Shown: in pieces, positions 39,452 to 49,019 of the stretch | Layout: the number at the start of each line of letters is the position of its first letter | How positions within the stretch are numbered: the first letter of the stretch is position 1 | NCBI GenBank assembly: GCA_911728455.2 | Contig: OU452226.1 | Location: 9,647,498 to 9,711,497 of the forward strand | DNA length: 64,000 bases | DNA from: Marthasterias glacialis | Taxonomy: Eukaryota; Echinodermata; Asteroidea; Forcipulatida; Asteriidae | Direction: 5' to 3' | Program-made: the position numbers and the translations under genes | The notes under the pieces: model-generated | What the model saw: only the letters and a program-made list of their open reading frames with translations | The model's database searches: none | Told to the model about the DNA's origin: nothing

Positions 39452-42400
39452 TTTGACGGGATCGTCGGCTCAAGGCATAGCACAAAAAGGAATTTTTGTA
39501 TTACAGGTGTAATCCGTGGTACCAAAATAAAGTTTCTTTTAGATACTGGTTCGACCCATACTGTACTGTCAACGGCAGCTTATCGACGCTTTCCGAAGAG
39601 GAAAAAGCCAAAATTGAGTCCACTTGAGAACAGTATAAAGCAAGCAGACGGTACTCTCCTTGAAACATGGGGGCATGCAACAATGGACATCCAGGTTGGT
39701 GAGATGAGCCAATCCATTATGATAACAGTAGCCTGCATAAAGGAGGATGGTATTTTGGGCATGGATTTTCTCTTAGCATCAGGAGGGAAACTAGATTTTG
39801 AACGACTGAAATTACAGATTGAAGGCGAACAAATTCCTTGTAGAGATGATGATGATTTATTATTTTGTACCAGAGTAATGGTGTCACAGACAACAACTAT
39901 TCCGGCAAACCAAGAGGCAATTGTTCCAGTAAGGACAACAAGACTTACCAACATTGAAGGCTTAGCAATTATTGAACCGACGGGAAGAGAAAGCATAACA
40001 GAAAAAGGGTTGATGATTGCCAGAACATTAGTGGAGACACGACAGCCGATTTTACCCACGAGAATAATTAATTTGAGCAACAAAGAACAAGTAATCAAGG
40101 AAGGGACAGTAACCGGCATTATTTCTCCAGTTAAGATTGAAGAAGAAACAAGTATTCAAGTAAGGGAATTACGAGACGATACTAAGGGTGACAGCCAAAA
40201 TGAGAATATTCCTGAACATCTGAAAGATTTGTATTTGCGGAGTACAAGAAAGCTGGATGATCAATTTCATATTAGAGTACAGAAGATGTTGTTGGAGTTT
40301 CAAGATGTTTTCTCCAAAGGTGATAATGACATAGGACGCACCAACTTAGTCAAACACAAGATTAATACGAGTAATGTTGCACCCATACGACAACCACCCC
40401 GGAGGGCTCCTATGGGCCAACAGGAAGAAATTAATAAACAAGTTACAGACATGTTGCAGAGGGGAATCATAGAGCCGTCTACCAGTCCTTGGGCAGCTCC
40501 GGTGGTATTGGTTACTAAGAAGGATGGCTCAAAAAGATTCTGCATTGACTATCGAAGATTAAATGCTGTAACTATCAAAGACGCTTATCCAATACCGAGG
40601 ATCGAAGAGTCACTGGATGCACTCACCGGTTCTAAATGGTTCTCTACATTGGATCTTGCATCCGGTTACTGGCAAGTAGAACTGGATGATGATGCGAAAG
40701 ACAAATCCGCCTTTACAGTAAGAGGAGGGTTGTACGCCTGGAATGTGATGCCATTTGGATTATCCAATGCACCTTCGACATTCGAGAGACTCATGGAGTG
40801 TGTAATGGCCGGTTTGCAGTGGGATATTCTGCTTGTATATCTTGACGATATAATAGTGTATGGGAAAACTGAAGATGAGGCAACTAACCGGTTGAAGGAA
40901 GTTCTTCAACGTTTGAGAAAAGCTGGTTTGAAACTTAAACCAAAGAAGTGTCACCTGTATCAACAAGAAGTATTGTATCTTGGGTATGTTGTGTCAGAGA
41001 AGGGGATACATACAGATCCTGAGAAGATTAAGGCTGTACAGGAATGGTCACGTCCCACAGATGTAACCCAAGTCCGCAGTTTCCTGGGACTAGCCTCATA
41101 CTATAGACGATTCATTCGCAGTTTTGCTGATATTGCCAGACCGCTTCACCAACTAACAGAAAAGCATCGTAAGTTCGAGTGGAGCGATGGCTGTGAAGAG
41201 GCATTTGTAGAACTCAAGAGACGACTGATCGAGTCACCTATATTAGCTTATCCTGACCCCAAGCTTGATTTCATATTAGACACTGATGCGAGTAACTTAG
41301 CAACGGGTGCAGTGCTCTCTCAAATCCAAGGAGAACATGAAAGAGTAGTAGCCTATGCCAGTAAGACTCTCAGCTCACAAGAACGGAATTATTGCGTGAC
41401 TAGAAGAGAACTGTTAGCGGTAGTGTTATACCTCAGGCACTTCCGTCATTATCTCTATGGCAGAAAAGTGTTGGTGAGAACAGATCATGGCTCACTAAGA
41501 TGGCTCACTAATTTTAGAAACCCGGAAGGCCAACTTGCAAGATGGATGGAAGTAATCGGGCAGCACGACATTACGATTGAGCATAGACCTGGACGGCTAC
41601 ACGGCAACGCTGATGGGTTATCCAGACGTCCTTGCAAACAATGCGGCCGCCAAGAAGTGACTAAGGAGAATGACTCAATCCCAAAGATACCTGCTGAAGT
41701 GATGAGCAATGAACAAAGTCAGGCAGAAAATATGAAAGAAGAGAAGAACTGGGTGAGATCAATAACGTTACAACCGAGAATTAGACATCAAGATGTACGA
41801 CAAGCACAGTTAGACGACCCAACCATGTCCAGAATACTTGAGGCTAAGGAGGGGGCGACGGAACGTCCTCGGTGGGAAGATGTGTCGGCATTTTCACCAG
41901 CATTAAAGACATACTGGGCACAATGGGAACAACTAGAGATGCAGAGTGGAGTATTGTGCAGAAAATGGGAATCGGCTGATGGAAAGCATACAGTCATGAA
42001 AGTAATTCTGCCTCACAAATACCGAAATGAGATATTGGAAGAATTACATGCATCGAAAACAGCAGGACATATGGGGCTACGGAAAACACTGGAAAAGGTC
42101 AGAGAAAGATACTACTGGGTAGGAATGTCGGCGTACGTACGCTCCTTTGTTAGAAAGTGTGATCTCTGCGCCCGGCGGAAATCTCCTCCTAAGAAACGAA
42201 GAGCACCATTGCAACAGTACCGAGTAGGCGCACCCTTAGAACGTGTTGCAATGGATATACTGGGGCCACTTCCAGAATCAGACAACGGGAACATGTACAT
42301 CCTAGTCATTGGTGACTATTTCACCAAATGGATGGAGGCACACCCTTTACCAGATCAAAAAGCAGAAACTGTCGCCAAAACGTTTGTGGAAGAGTTTGTT

Positions 42401-43219
42401 TGCAGATTTGGAGTACCCCGAGAGTTACACACTGATCAAGGGCGAAATTTCGAAGCACAAATTATGCAAGAGATATGTAGATATTTGGGGATACAGAAGA
42501 CCAGAACGACAGGTTACAATCCAAAGTCAGATGGAATGGTTGAGAGATTTAATAGAACATTGATGAACATAGTATCGACTATGATAAATCCAGTTAGAAG
42601 ACAAAAAGATTGGGACGAGCAACTCCCATTTGCGACATTAGCATACAGAACTTCGGTACAAGAGTCAACCGGTGAGACGCCGAGTATGATGATGCTTGGG
42701 AGAGAATTGAACTTGCCGATAGACGTAGCAACAGAGACGCCTTTCGACGAAGATGATGATGAGGAGAAAGACTACGCAGAACAACTCCGAGTGAGAATGC
42801 AGTTAGCACATGAGGTGGCGAGAAGGAACTTGAAGTCTGCAGCAGTACGACAAAAGAGGAACTATGATCGTAGAACGCATCAAAGTTTAATAGAAGAAGG
42901 GGAGTTCGTGTGGTTACATAACCCGAGGCGAAGACGGGGGCAGACATCAAAGCTCTGTCATCCTTGGGATGGGCCATTTTTAGTGATTAAACGTTTATCT
43001 GACTGTATTTACAGGATACAGGAGAAGCCACATGGAAGGTTACTTGTAGTACATGCAGACCGGCTGAAACCGTATGAGGGTCGAGAAAGAGGCAGCTGGG
43101 GACCATGCAAGAAGGGAGCAGATGAGAATCCAGCAAGAGAAAAGGAAACCGAGGAAGTTCAAACCATGCTGAGAAGAAACCCAGAACGTCAGCGCAAGAA
43201 ACCCTTGCGATATACATAA
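39452..43219 (+). CDS. pol: Gypsy protease-RT-RNase H-integrase polyprotein
   Basis: Open frame from after a TGA at 39449-39451 to TAA; it is entered by frameshift, not by its own ATG. Order: aspartic protease (LLDTGSTHTVLS, DTG at 39542-39550; ILGMDFL); reverse transcriptase (LDLASGYWQVEL, PFGLSNAPSTFERLM, YLDD at 40838-40849); RNase H (ILDTDASNLATGAVLSQ, RTDHGSLRWL); integrase with HHCC zinc finger (HMGLRKT, CDLCARRK), catalytic D (codon 42254), D (42434) and E (42542), D-59-D-35-E; then a GPF-type module (WDGPFLVIKRLS). All catalytic residues are present. The frame entered from gag by the -1 slip ends at 39512, so reaching protease needs one further -1 step near 39497. Confidence 0.95.
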   Translation, partial: FDGIVGSRHSTKRNFCITGVIRGTKIKFLLDTGSTHTVLSTAAYRRFPKRKKPKLSPLENSIKQADGTLLETWGHATMDIQVGEMSQSIMITVACIKEDGILGMDFLLASGGKLDFERLKLQIEGEQIPCRDDDDLLFCTRVMVSQTTTIPANQEAIVPVRTTRLTNIEGLAIIEPTGRESITEKGLMIARTLVETRQPILPTRIINLSNKEQVIKEGTVTGIISPVKIEEETSIQVRELRDDTKGDSQNENIPEHLKDLYLRSTRKLDDQFHIRVQKMLLEFQDVFSKGDNDIGRTNLVKHKINTSNVAPIRQPPRRAPMGQQEEINKQVTDMLQRGIIEPSTSPWAAPVVLVTKKDGSKRFCIDYRRLNAVTIKDAYPIPRIEESLDALTGSKWFSTLDLASGYWQVELDDDAKDKSAFTVRGGLYAWNVMPFGLSNAPSTFERLMECVMAGLQWDILLVYLDDIIVYGKTEDEATNRLKEVLQRLRKAGLKLKPKKCHLYQQEVLYLGYVVSEKGIHTDPEKIKAVQEWSRPTDVTQVRSFLGLASYYRRFIRSFADIARPLHQLTEKHRKFEWSDGCEEAFVELKRRLIESPILAYPDPKLDFILDTDASNLATGAVLSQIQGEHERVVAYASKTLSSQERNYCVTRRELLAVVLYLRHFRHYLYGRKVLVRTDHGSLRWLTNFRNPEGQLARWMEVIGQHDITIEHRPGRLHGNADGLSRRPCKQCGRQEVTKENDSIPKIPAEVMSNEQSQAENMKEEKNWVRSITLQPRIRHQDVRQAQLDDPTMSRILEAKEGATERPRWEDVSAFSPALKTYWAQWEQLEMQSGVLCRKWESADGKHTVMKVILPHKYRNEILEELHASKTAGHMGLRKTLEKVRERYYWVGMSAYVRSFVRKCDLCARRKSPPKKRRAPLQQYRVGAPLERVAMDILGPLPESDNGNMYILVIGDYFTKWMEAHPLPDQKAETVAKTFVEEFVCRFGVPRELHTDQGRNFEAQIMQEICRYLGIQKTRTTGYNPKSDGMVERFNRTLMNIVSTMINPVRRQKDWDEQLPFATLAYRTSVQESTGETPSMMMLGRELNLPIDVATETPFDEDDDEEKDYAEQLRVRMQLAHEVARRNLKSAAVRQKRNYDRRTHQSLIEEGEFVWLHNPRRRRGQTSKLCHPWDGPFLVIKRLSDCIYRIQEKPHGRLLVVHADRLKPYEGRERGSWGPCKKGADENPAREKETEEVQTMLRRNPERQRKKPLRYT
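39491..39512 (+). other. Second frame break before protease
   Basis: The -1 frame that leaves gag stops at TAA 39510-39512. The protease frame is one further base back and is free of stops after 39451. The two overlap between 39452 and 39512, with a five-T run at 39493-39497 where the linker and protease sequence best meet. This is either a second frameshift site or a single-base loss in the T run. Confidence 0.6.
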
Positions 43220-43280
43220 TAGTTAATTGAAGGAATTTCATACTTTGATGGGAATTTCTCTTTTGTTTGTTTGATTTAAC

Positions 43281-43282
43281 AG
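43281..43282 (+). other. Candidate 3' splice acceptor ending at the ORF3 ATG
   Basis: A pyrimidine-rich run (ctcttttgtttgtttgattt) then AACAG, with AG at 43281-43282 directly before ATG 43283-43285. Three in-frame stops between pol and ORF3 rule out read-through. Splicing from 38016 is the simplest way to express ORF3. Confidence 0.6.
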
Positions 43283-44509
43283 ATGAAGTCGACTTTCAAG
43301 TGTTTGGAGTGTGGCGAGTCGTTTTGGAGAAAGTGGAATTTAAATCGGCACAAAGAAACGCATAGGATGGAGAGAGAGAAATACCGCTGCCCACAGTGCC
43401 CCACACCGACCAGCTTCAGTCGGTTCGAAGACTTAAAGCGGCACACCAGAGACAGACATCTTGGGAAGGAGGAGAATTCAGGAAGAAAGAGAAGGTGTGA
43501 GGCAGATGATGATGAGAGGGGCAGTAGAAAGACCGAGAGGAAAGATGTGAGAGATAAAGGAAGAGAAGGAAAACAGGAGGCGAGAGAGCGGAAGAATCGA
43601 GAAGAGAAAGAAAGGAGGAAGGAGGAGAGGCGACAGGAGGAAAAGAAGAGAAATGAGAAGGAAAGACACAGGGAAGAGAGACGGCGAAAAGAGGAAGGCC
43701 AGAGGAAGGAGGAAGAGGAGGTGAGGCAGAGGGAGGAGAAACGGAAGGAAGAAGAGAAGCGGGAGGAGAAACGGAAGGAGAAAGAAAAGCAGAATGAAAG
43801 ACAGAGGGAAGAGAAACGGAAAGAGGAAGAAGAAAAGATGGAGAAACAGAAAGGGGAGAAACGGAAGGAAGAAGAGAAGCGGGAGGAGAAACAGAAGGAG
43901 AAAGAAAAGCAGGACGAAAGACAGAGGGAAGAGAAACGGAAAGAGGAAGAAGAAAAGATGGAGAAACAGAAAAGGGAGAAAGAGGAGGAACAACGGAACT
44001 TGGAGGAAGAAAGACAGAGGGAGGACAGACGACCGGAGGAGGAAGATGTTATAAGAAATGAGGAACGCTTGGCAGAGTTGGAGGAAGGACGAAGAGAGGT
44101 CTGCGACCTCGGGGTTGATTTATGGGATGATGAGATGGAAGCATTCCTGAACGATTGTGTAACCTCTCCACACTTGACGGCAACTGAAGTGCACCATCCT
44201 CCAGTGGGTAGAAAGAACTTGGCCAAAATGAGTCCGGCACCTTCAGTGTCTTCCGACTCAAGCTCAGAGTCTAGTTCGAACTGCAGTTCTAGCTCAGAAT
44301 GCAGCTCCGGGTCCAGTTCTACTGTCCGTTCCGACACCAAACTAAATTCACCCGAGGAGCCAGGAAGTGGACAGATAGCTTTAAAAGCTTTGATAAAAGG
44401 GAGACTGACAAAGATCAGCGAAACCCATACAACATACGTGTATGCCGAGGGGAGGCGTAGGAAATCATCCGTTACCAGAAGGGACTATTTTCTCACACCG
44501 GAAGAATAA
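43283..44509 (+). CDS. Gypsy ORF3: C2H2 zinc-finger coiled-coil protein
   Basis: 408 residues, in the env position but with no signal peptide, membrane segment or envelope features. Finger 1: C7-X2-C10-X12-H23-X3-H27. Finger 2: C36-X2-C39-X14-H54-X4-H59. Residues about 60-260 are almost entirely E, K, R and Q, a predicted long charged coiled coil, including two copies of a 120-bp (40-residue) repeat at about 43735-43975. Then comes an acidic patch (LWDDEMEAFLNDC), a Ser-rich tract (about 315-350) and a basic C terminus (EGRRRKSSVTRRDYFL). Zinc fingers suggest nucleic-acid binding and the coil suggests oligomerisation; a nuclear or genome-tethering role is inference. The long minus-strand frame over the same bases is a shadow. 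Confidence 0.85.
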   Translation: MKSTFKCLECGESFWRKWNLNRHKETHRMEREKYRCPQCPTPTSFSRFEDLKRHTRDRHLGKEENSGRKRRCEADDDERGSRKTERKDVRDKGREGKQEARERKNREEKERRKEERRQEEKKRNEKERHREERRRKEEGQRKEEEEVRQREEKRKEEEKREEKRKEKEKQNERQREEKRKEEEEKMEKQKGEKRKEEEKREEKQKEKEKQDERQREEKRKEEEEKMEKQKREKEEEQRNLEEERQREDRRPEEEDVIRNEERLAELEEGRREVCDLGVDLWDDEMEAFLNDCVTSPHLTATEVHHPPVGRKNLAKMSPAPSVSSDSSSESSSNCSSSSECSSGSSSTVRSDTKLNSPEEPGSGQIALKALIKGRLTKISETHTTYVYAEGRRRKSSVTRRDYFLTPEE

Positions 44510-44806
44510 TTTACATAAATGACATATTTAAAATATTTAAATGTATGGTAAATAATTATCATTAAATTTGTTGAAAGTATTGCGGACTGTGTTAAAAAAA
44601 AAAAAAAAAAGTTGCGGATTGTTTGAAAATATTGAGGACTGTGTTTAAAAAAAAAAAAAAAAAAGTTGTGGCTTGTTTTTGTATAATGAGTAGTGACAGT
44701 TTTTCTAGTTGTAAAATTAATGACTGTTCTTTAAAAAAACGTGTAAATATTCATTTGGACAGTGTTTAAATACGCTGAGGACAGCGTAAGTCTTAGGAGG
44801 GGGCAG
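44510..44806 (+). other. Gypsy 3' untranslated spacer with A-runs and polypurine tract
   Basis: Two runs of about 17-18 A sit in a duplicated context (gtgttaaaa...agttgcggattg and gtgtttaaaa...agttgtggcttg). The spacer ends in the polypurine tract AGGAGGGGGCAG (44795-44806) that directly abuts the 3' LTR and would prime plus-strand DNA synthesis. Confidence 0.85.
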
Positions 44807-46975
44807 TGTGACGTGAGACGGTTTTCCTGTCTCACTTTAGTTAAAAACTCTAGGTCCAGTTAGTAGTCTTAAATTTTACCTGTAGTGCAATTTCCTTTTT
44901 TAGTTACTCCAGAAGGTTATTTCCAGGGTAAAACAGTAAATTTATACGTGTGTGCTGTGCGCCGTTATGATTGATGGGCGCCGCCATGTTTTGTGAAGGA
45001 GCTCCACTCAGGAAAATGTTTATTCATAAGTAGTGACACGTGACTGTCAATTTCCAAATATGGTAGTGCTTTAAATTTTGCTTATTTCTGTTATACTAAG
45101 CTCAAATGTCACTCTTCACTTATAGTTCTATCAGTACAAATTCTTAAATAATTATTTGTCGGCGACTTGGTGGTTACATTGGGAAACTTCCTTCTATTAG
45201 AGATTTTGTAAATGTGTTAGCCTGTTCTTCAAAAGAGCGCGAAATTTGTATGACGTAGCAGACTCTTAGCCAATGAAAACACGTTTGGCCACTGCTCCTC
45301 TATAAAAGGGAAGTTTTTCAACACTTGAGTTAGTTGCTGTGAAGTAAGCCGTGCATATTTAACAGGTTAGTGTCATTTTACAATTTATTGATCGAAGTAA
45401 TTTCCACTCAAATCTGATTGCTTATTTCTAAACGATTTCATTTCCTGGACTTGAGATAATACTGAAAACGATGGTGTTATTCTTATTATACATGATGAAC
45501 ATTTCAGTGCATAATTTAGCTGTTGTTTCATGTCATTGCACCAGATTTATATTACGTTATGTAACTGCGTATATAGGGCTTGCTAATTTTATTCAATATT
45601 GTGCTGGGATTTTAGGGTCAAGATTCGGTTGTGCATATTAATTAAGTTGAGTGAGTTGCTGTGAAGTAAGCCGTGCATATTTAACAGGTAATTCAGGTGG
45701 ACGGCGGCAGCAACTCGGGGACGAATCGTTAATCAATTTACTCCGCAATTACACGGTTGGGAGTCGGCATTAGTCAATGTATAGGGTCGGCGGAGTGTAC
45801 TGTACTACCAGCAGAGGTTCTGCTGCGATGTGCGTATGGTATAGCTGTTATGCCCGGAGTTGATTATTGAAAGAGGAAGCTAGAGTTACACGGGGTCGGG
45901 AACGTCAGCGGAGTAACAGTAAAGCATCAGTAATACTTGCAGAGTAACAGTAAAGCATCAGTATTACTTGCGGAGTAATAGTAAAACATCAATATCACTT
46001 GCAGAGTAATAGTAAAGCATCAGTATTACTTGCAGAGTAACAGTAAAGCATCAGTATTACTTGCGGAGTAACAGTAAAGCATCAGTAATATTGGCGGAGT
46101 AACGGTTAAGCATCAGTAATACTTGCAGAGTAACAGTAAAGCATCAGTATTACTTGCGGAGTAACAGTAAAGCATCAGTAATATTGGCGGAGTAACGGTT
46201 AAGCATCAGTAATACTTGCAGAGTAACAGTAAAGCATCAGTATTACTTGCGGAGTAACAGTAAAGCATCAGTATTACTTGCGGAGTAACAGTAAAGCATC
46301 AGTAATATTGGCGGAGTAACAGTAAAGCATCAGTAATACTTGCGGAGTAATAGTAAAGCATCAGACTAAGGGAGCTAGCGGTGTAATGAGCGTCATAAGG
46401 TTGGCAGAGTAATAGTTTCAGCAGGGAGCTGATGATAATGAGCGTCATAATGTTGGCGGAGTAGTAGTTTCAGCAGGGAGCTGATGATAATGAGCGTCAT
46501 AAGGTTGGCGGAGTAGTAGTTTCAGCAGGGAGCTGATGATAATGAGCGTCATAAGGTTGGCGGAGTACTAGTTTCAGCGGGGAGCTGATGATAGTTTATG
46601 CGTCATTGGTTGGCGGAGTAATAATTTTAGCAGGGAGCTGAAAGTTATAGGGGCGGGTTTAACTTCTTTCCACCGTGCCATGGTACTATAATGAGATGTA
46701 AATAAGATGTAAATATTGAGACTACTCTGCAAGTTAAGAGTAAACATTGTGATGTTTATTGAGTTTAGAATAAATTGTTGAAACTGTTAGACACTGTGTC
46801 ATTTCCAAGTTTTTGCGTCCACCTCTTCACTTTAATAATTGTTAGCTGCCTGGTTATATATTTTAACCCAACGGACTTGGGGAAGATAAATTTATTTGTA
46901 CTACGGTGATCAGATAGGTTGGAGACTCTGACACTAGTAGAGTGAGACAGCGCCCCCACCGACCGCCGCGGCACA
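44807..46975 (+). repeat. 3' LTR of the Gypsy element
   Basis: Same length as the 5' LTR and identical in all stretches compared, including both minisatellites. Carries the second CCAAT/TATA promoter (45280-45306), which faces the downstream flank, and the AATAAA at 46769-46774. Confidence 0.97.
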
Positions 46976-46979
46976 GTAT
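46976..46979. repeat. Target-site duplication GTAT (right)
   Basis: Partner of 35797-35800; marks the outer edge of the 3' LTR. Confidence 0.9.
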
Positions 46980-47241
46980 GCTGGGTTTGCAGCAGTAGCA
47001 TTATTTAATAACCTCTTTTGTGTATTACTCAAAATGTTAAACAGTGTGATTCAGTCAGCAACTTCTCTTTTGTTCCAAAGAAGACTAGAGCACACTGGTC
47101 AAAACGTCCGAGTGACAAACCGACTCTTCAGACAGCCAACATGCCTCAAGAGAGATGGTGCTAACACAGACCATACTAACATTCACCACTATGAACAGCT
47201 TCAAGTCTTACTTAATCTTTCCTTCACTTGTCTCTCTTCAG

Positions 47242-47319
47242 ATACCCTTCCTATTTATCTGGGAGCCAGCTGTGAACCCTGTCATCACTCTACACTGGTC
47301 TCTAGATGCAGCACAGTAT
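47242..47319 (+). CDS. Exon-like segment, unknown gene
   Basis: Preceded by a strong acceptor (ttcacttgtctctcttcag, AG at 47240-47241) and followed by a full donor TAT/GTAAGT (47320). 78 bases; in phase 0 it reads IPFLFIWEPAVNPVITLHWS then LDAAQY. Two frames are open. I recognise no family. It lies 266 bp after the Gypsy element, so it could also be spliced to LTR-initiated RNA. Confidence 0.35.
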
Positions 47320-47774
47320 GTAAGTATCAATCAATCATGAAAGCATTTAAGCAAGAAACGACAGGTTTGCAGGCAGGGACAAAATGCGTGTGAAAAGACG
47401 TTGTAATATAGCTGACTTCTGGGTACCAGCAGCGGGCATATATATCTTCACATTGGGTGGTTGGCCAGGATAATTGTTTCTAAAACACATTTTTGTAGCT
47501 ATCCACTACAAGGTCAAAGCGTGATTTATTTATTTTATTTGTTATAAAAAAACATGCTCTTTTAAATTTTGTTGACTGGAATCAATTAATTTTCAAAGTA
47601 AAATTGGCTTGAACACGGATCATATATCTTTTAAGTTTGTGTAATCACGTAACGACAGTCATCTACTATCATACAGAATAACTGATAGTGAGCCAAATTA
47701 GTAATGAAAATGAATACATCTTTTTCCCTAAATCATTTCTTTTAATATTTCTTTGCATTATTGTTTGTTCACAG

Positions 47775-47839
47775 GATTTTGACCAAAAGGCAACTTGGTT
47801 ATATCCTTAACACTCGCCTGGATGAGAGATAGCAGAGAG
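47775..47839 (+). other. Exon-like segment with stops
   Basis: Acceptor TTTGTTCACAG (AG 47773-47774) and donor AGAG/GTAAGT at 47840. All three frames contain stops, so it would be a non-coding or terminal exon. In phase 0 it continues DFDQKATWLYP to a stop. Confidence 0.25.
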
Positions 47840-48446
47840 GTAAGTTTTAAATCCTTTAGAAAAGCATGCTATATTAACAAGAAAAACCTCTTCAAATGTC
47901 AGCATTAATTTCACAAAATGTACTTTGGGACTGTCCTGTTAGTGAGTCTGATGTCATTACAGCATAAACCAGCTCCAAACCTCATCAGAAGCCTCCATTG
48001 CAAATCAATTGGCCAACATTTTCTACAACAATTTAAGCTAGGTGGTTGCATTTAACACATGTGTGATGAAGTGCAGACACTAAATTTTATTAATATTGTC
48101 CTTGTCTGTTTTAAGAAATTTGTCAAAACCGTAAAAAACAAGGTTTGTAGGTTAAGTTACACTCAAACGAATGCCAGCTTTGGAACCGGAAGTAAGCGAA
48201 ACGTGTGCACGTACTACCAATGTGCGCACATAAAAATGACAGTGACTTACCAACAGGGATAGGTTAAAAAAAACTCCAGACCTTGCATTGGCAGTACATG
48301 GGTTATTATTAGTACCAGGATTTTTTTCTCAACAAGTACTGCTGGACAGATTATTGTAAAGTAAATATCACAATTCCATGTTATAATGTGTGCACATATC
48401 ATGTTCACTAATCTCAACAAATCTTTTTTTTCTCTATTGTCTGCAG

Positions 48447-48499
48447 GATATGTTTTATGAAGATCTTAGGAAACCCTTCATGAAGAAAGACATCCTGGT
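48447..48499 (+). CDS. Possible terminal exon, unknown gene
   Basis: Acceptor tctctattgtctgcag ends at 48446. Phase 0 reads DMFYEDLRKPFMKKDILV and ends in TGA within the segment. Short and unrecognised; may belong with the segments at 47242 and 47775. Confidence 0.3.
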
Positions 48500-49010
48500 G
48501 TGACGTAAGCTTCTACTCAACTTTCATTCCATTTGGTGTGTCACACACCACCAGTAAACGGAGCAGTACAAATGGGATTGTGACTTTACCGATTTTTCCA
48601 TGATGACTTCTGGTATTTTCTGTTCGAAGAAATCAGGGGGGGGGATTAAAGTGGAATTAGACCTAACAGGCTGATGAGGATTGCTTCAGTCGCCAATTAA
48701 ATAGCAATCAAGGTTGTGTTTTCTGAGGGAGTTCGGTAGTAAGCAACAATCTTTGAAACAATAACCTTCACACTGAAATCTTGAAGGGCCTTTTTCGCTA
48801 ATCAAACTCAAGTTTTTTTTATTAAATTCTAGAATGGTTAAAAGGCCCATGACTTGTAGCATTTGTATACTAGAAAGCTTTCATTGGAGGGTATATTTGT
48901 AAGGAAGACTGTAGCCTACTAAAATAAAGAACATTTGTGGGTCTATCCTGAGATGGTTGGCAAGCAAGACTCTAGCATTACTGAATAGTCATGTGCAGTG
49001 TTAAGCAGAA
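48500..49010. other. Non-coding sequence
   Basis: AT-rich, no supported frame or repeat; leads into degenerate copies of the following tandem array. Confidence 0.5.
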
Positions 49011-49019
49011 GTTTCTCTG

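Larger units (their letters stand above)
35801..46975 (+). mobile_element. Full-length Ty3/Gypsy LTR retrotransposon with third ORF
   Basis: 11175 bp. LTRs at 35801-37969 and 44807-46975, both 2169 bp and identical in all stretches compared. They begin TGTGACG and end GGCACA, flanked by GTAT (35797-35800 and 46976-46979). Internal order: primer-binding site, gag (38032-39423), protease-RT-RNase H-integrase (39452-43219), ORF3 (43283-44509), polypurine tract (44795-44806). The RT-RNase H-integrase order and D,D35E integrase place it in Ty3/Gypsy (Metaviridae). Identical LTRs imply a recent insertion. The one visible defect is a frame break at about 39497. Confidence 0.97.

Noticed and set aside
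43276-44340. 354-codon minus-strand frame rich in Ser, Phe and Leu
   Set aside because: Antisense shadow of the Glu/Lys/Arg-rich ORF3.
43283-44509. Envelope glycoprotein interpretation of ORF3
   Set aside because: No signal peptide, membrane anchor or fusion-type hydrophobic segment; zinc fingers and coiled coil instead.
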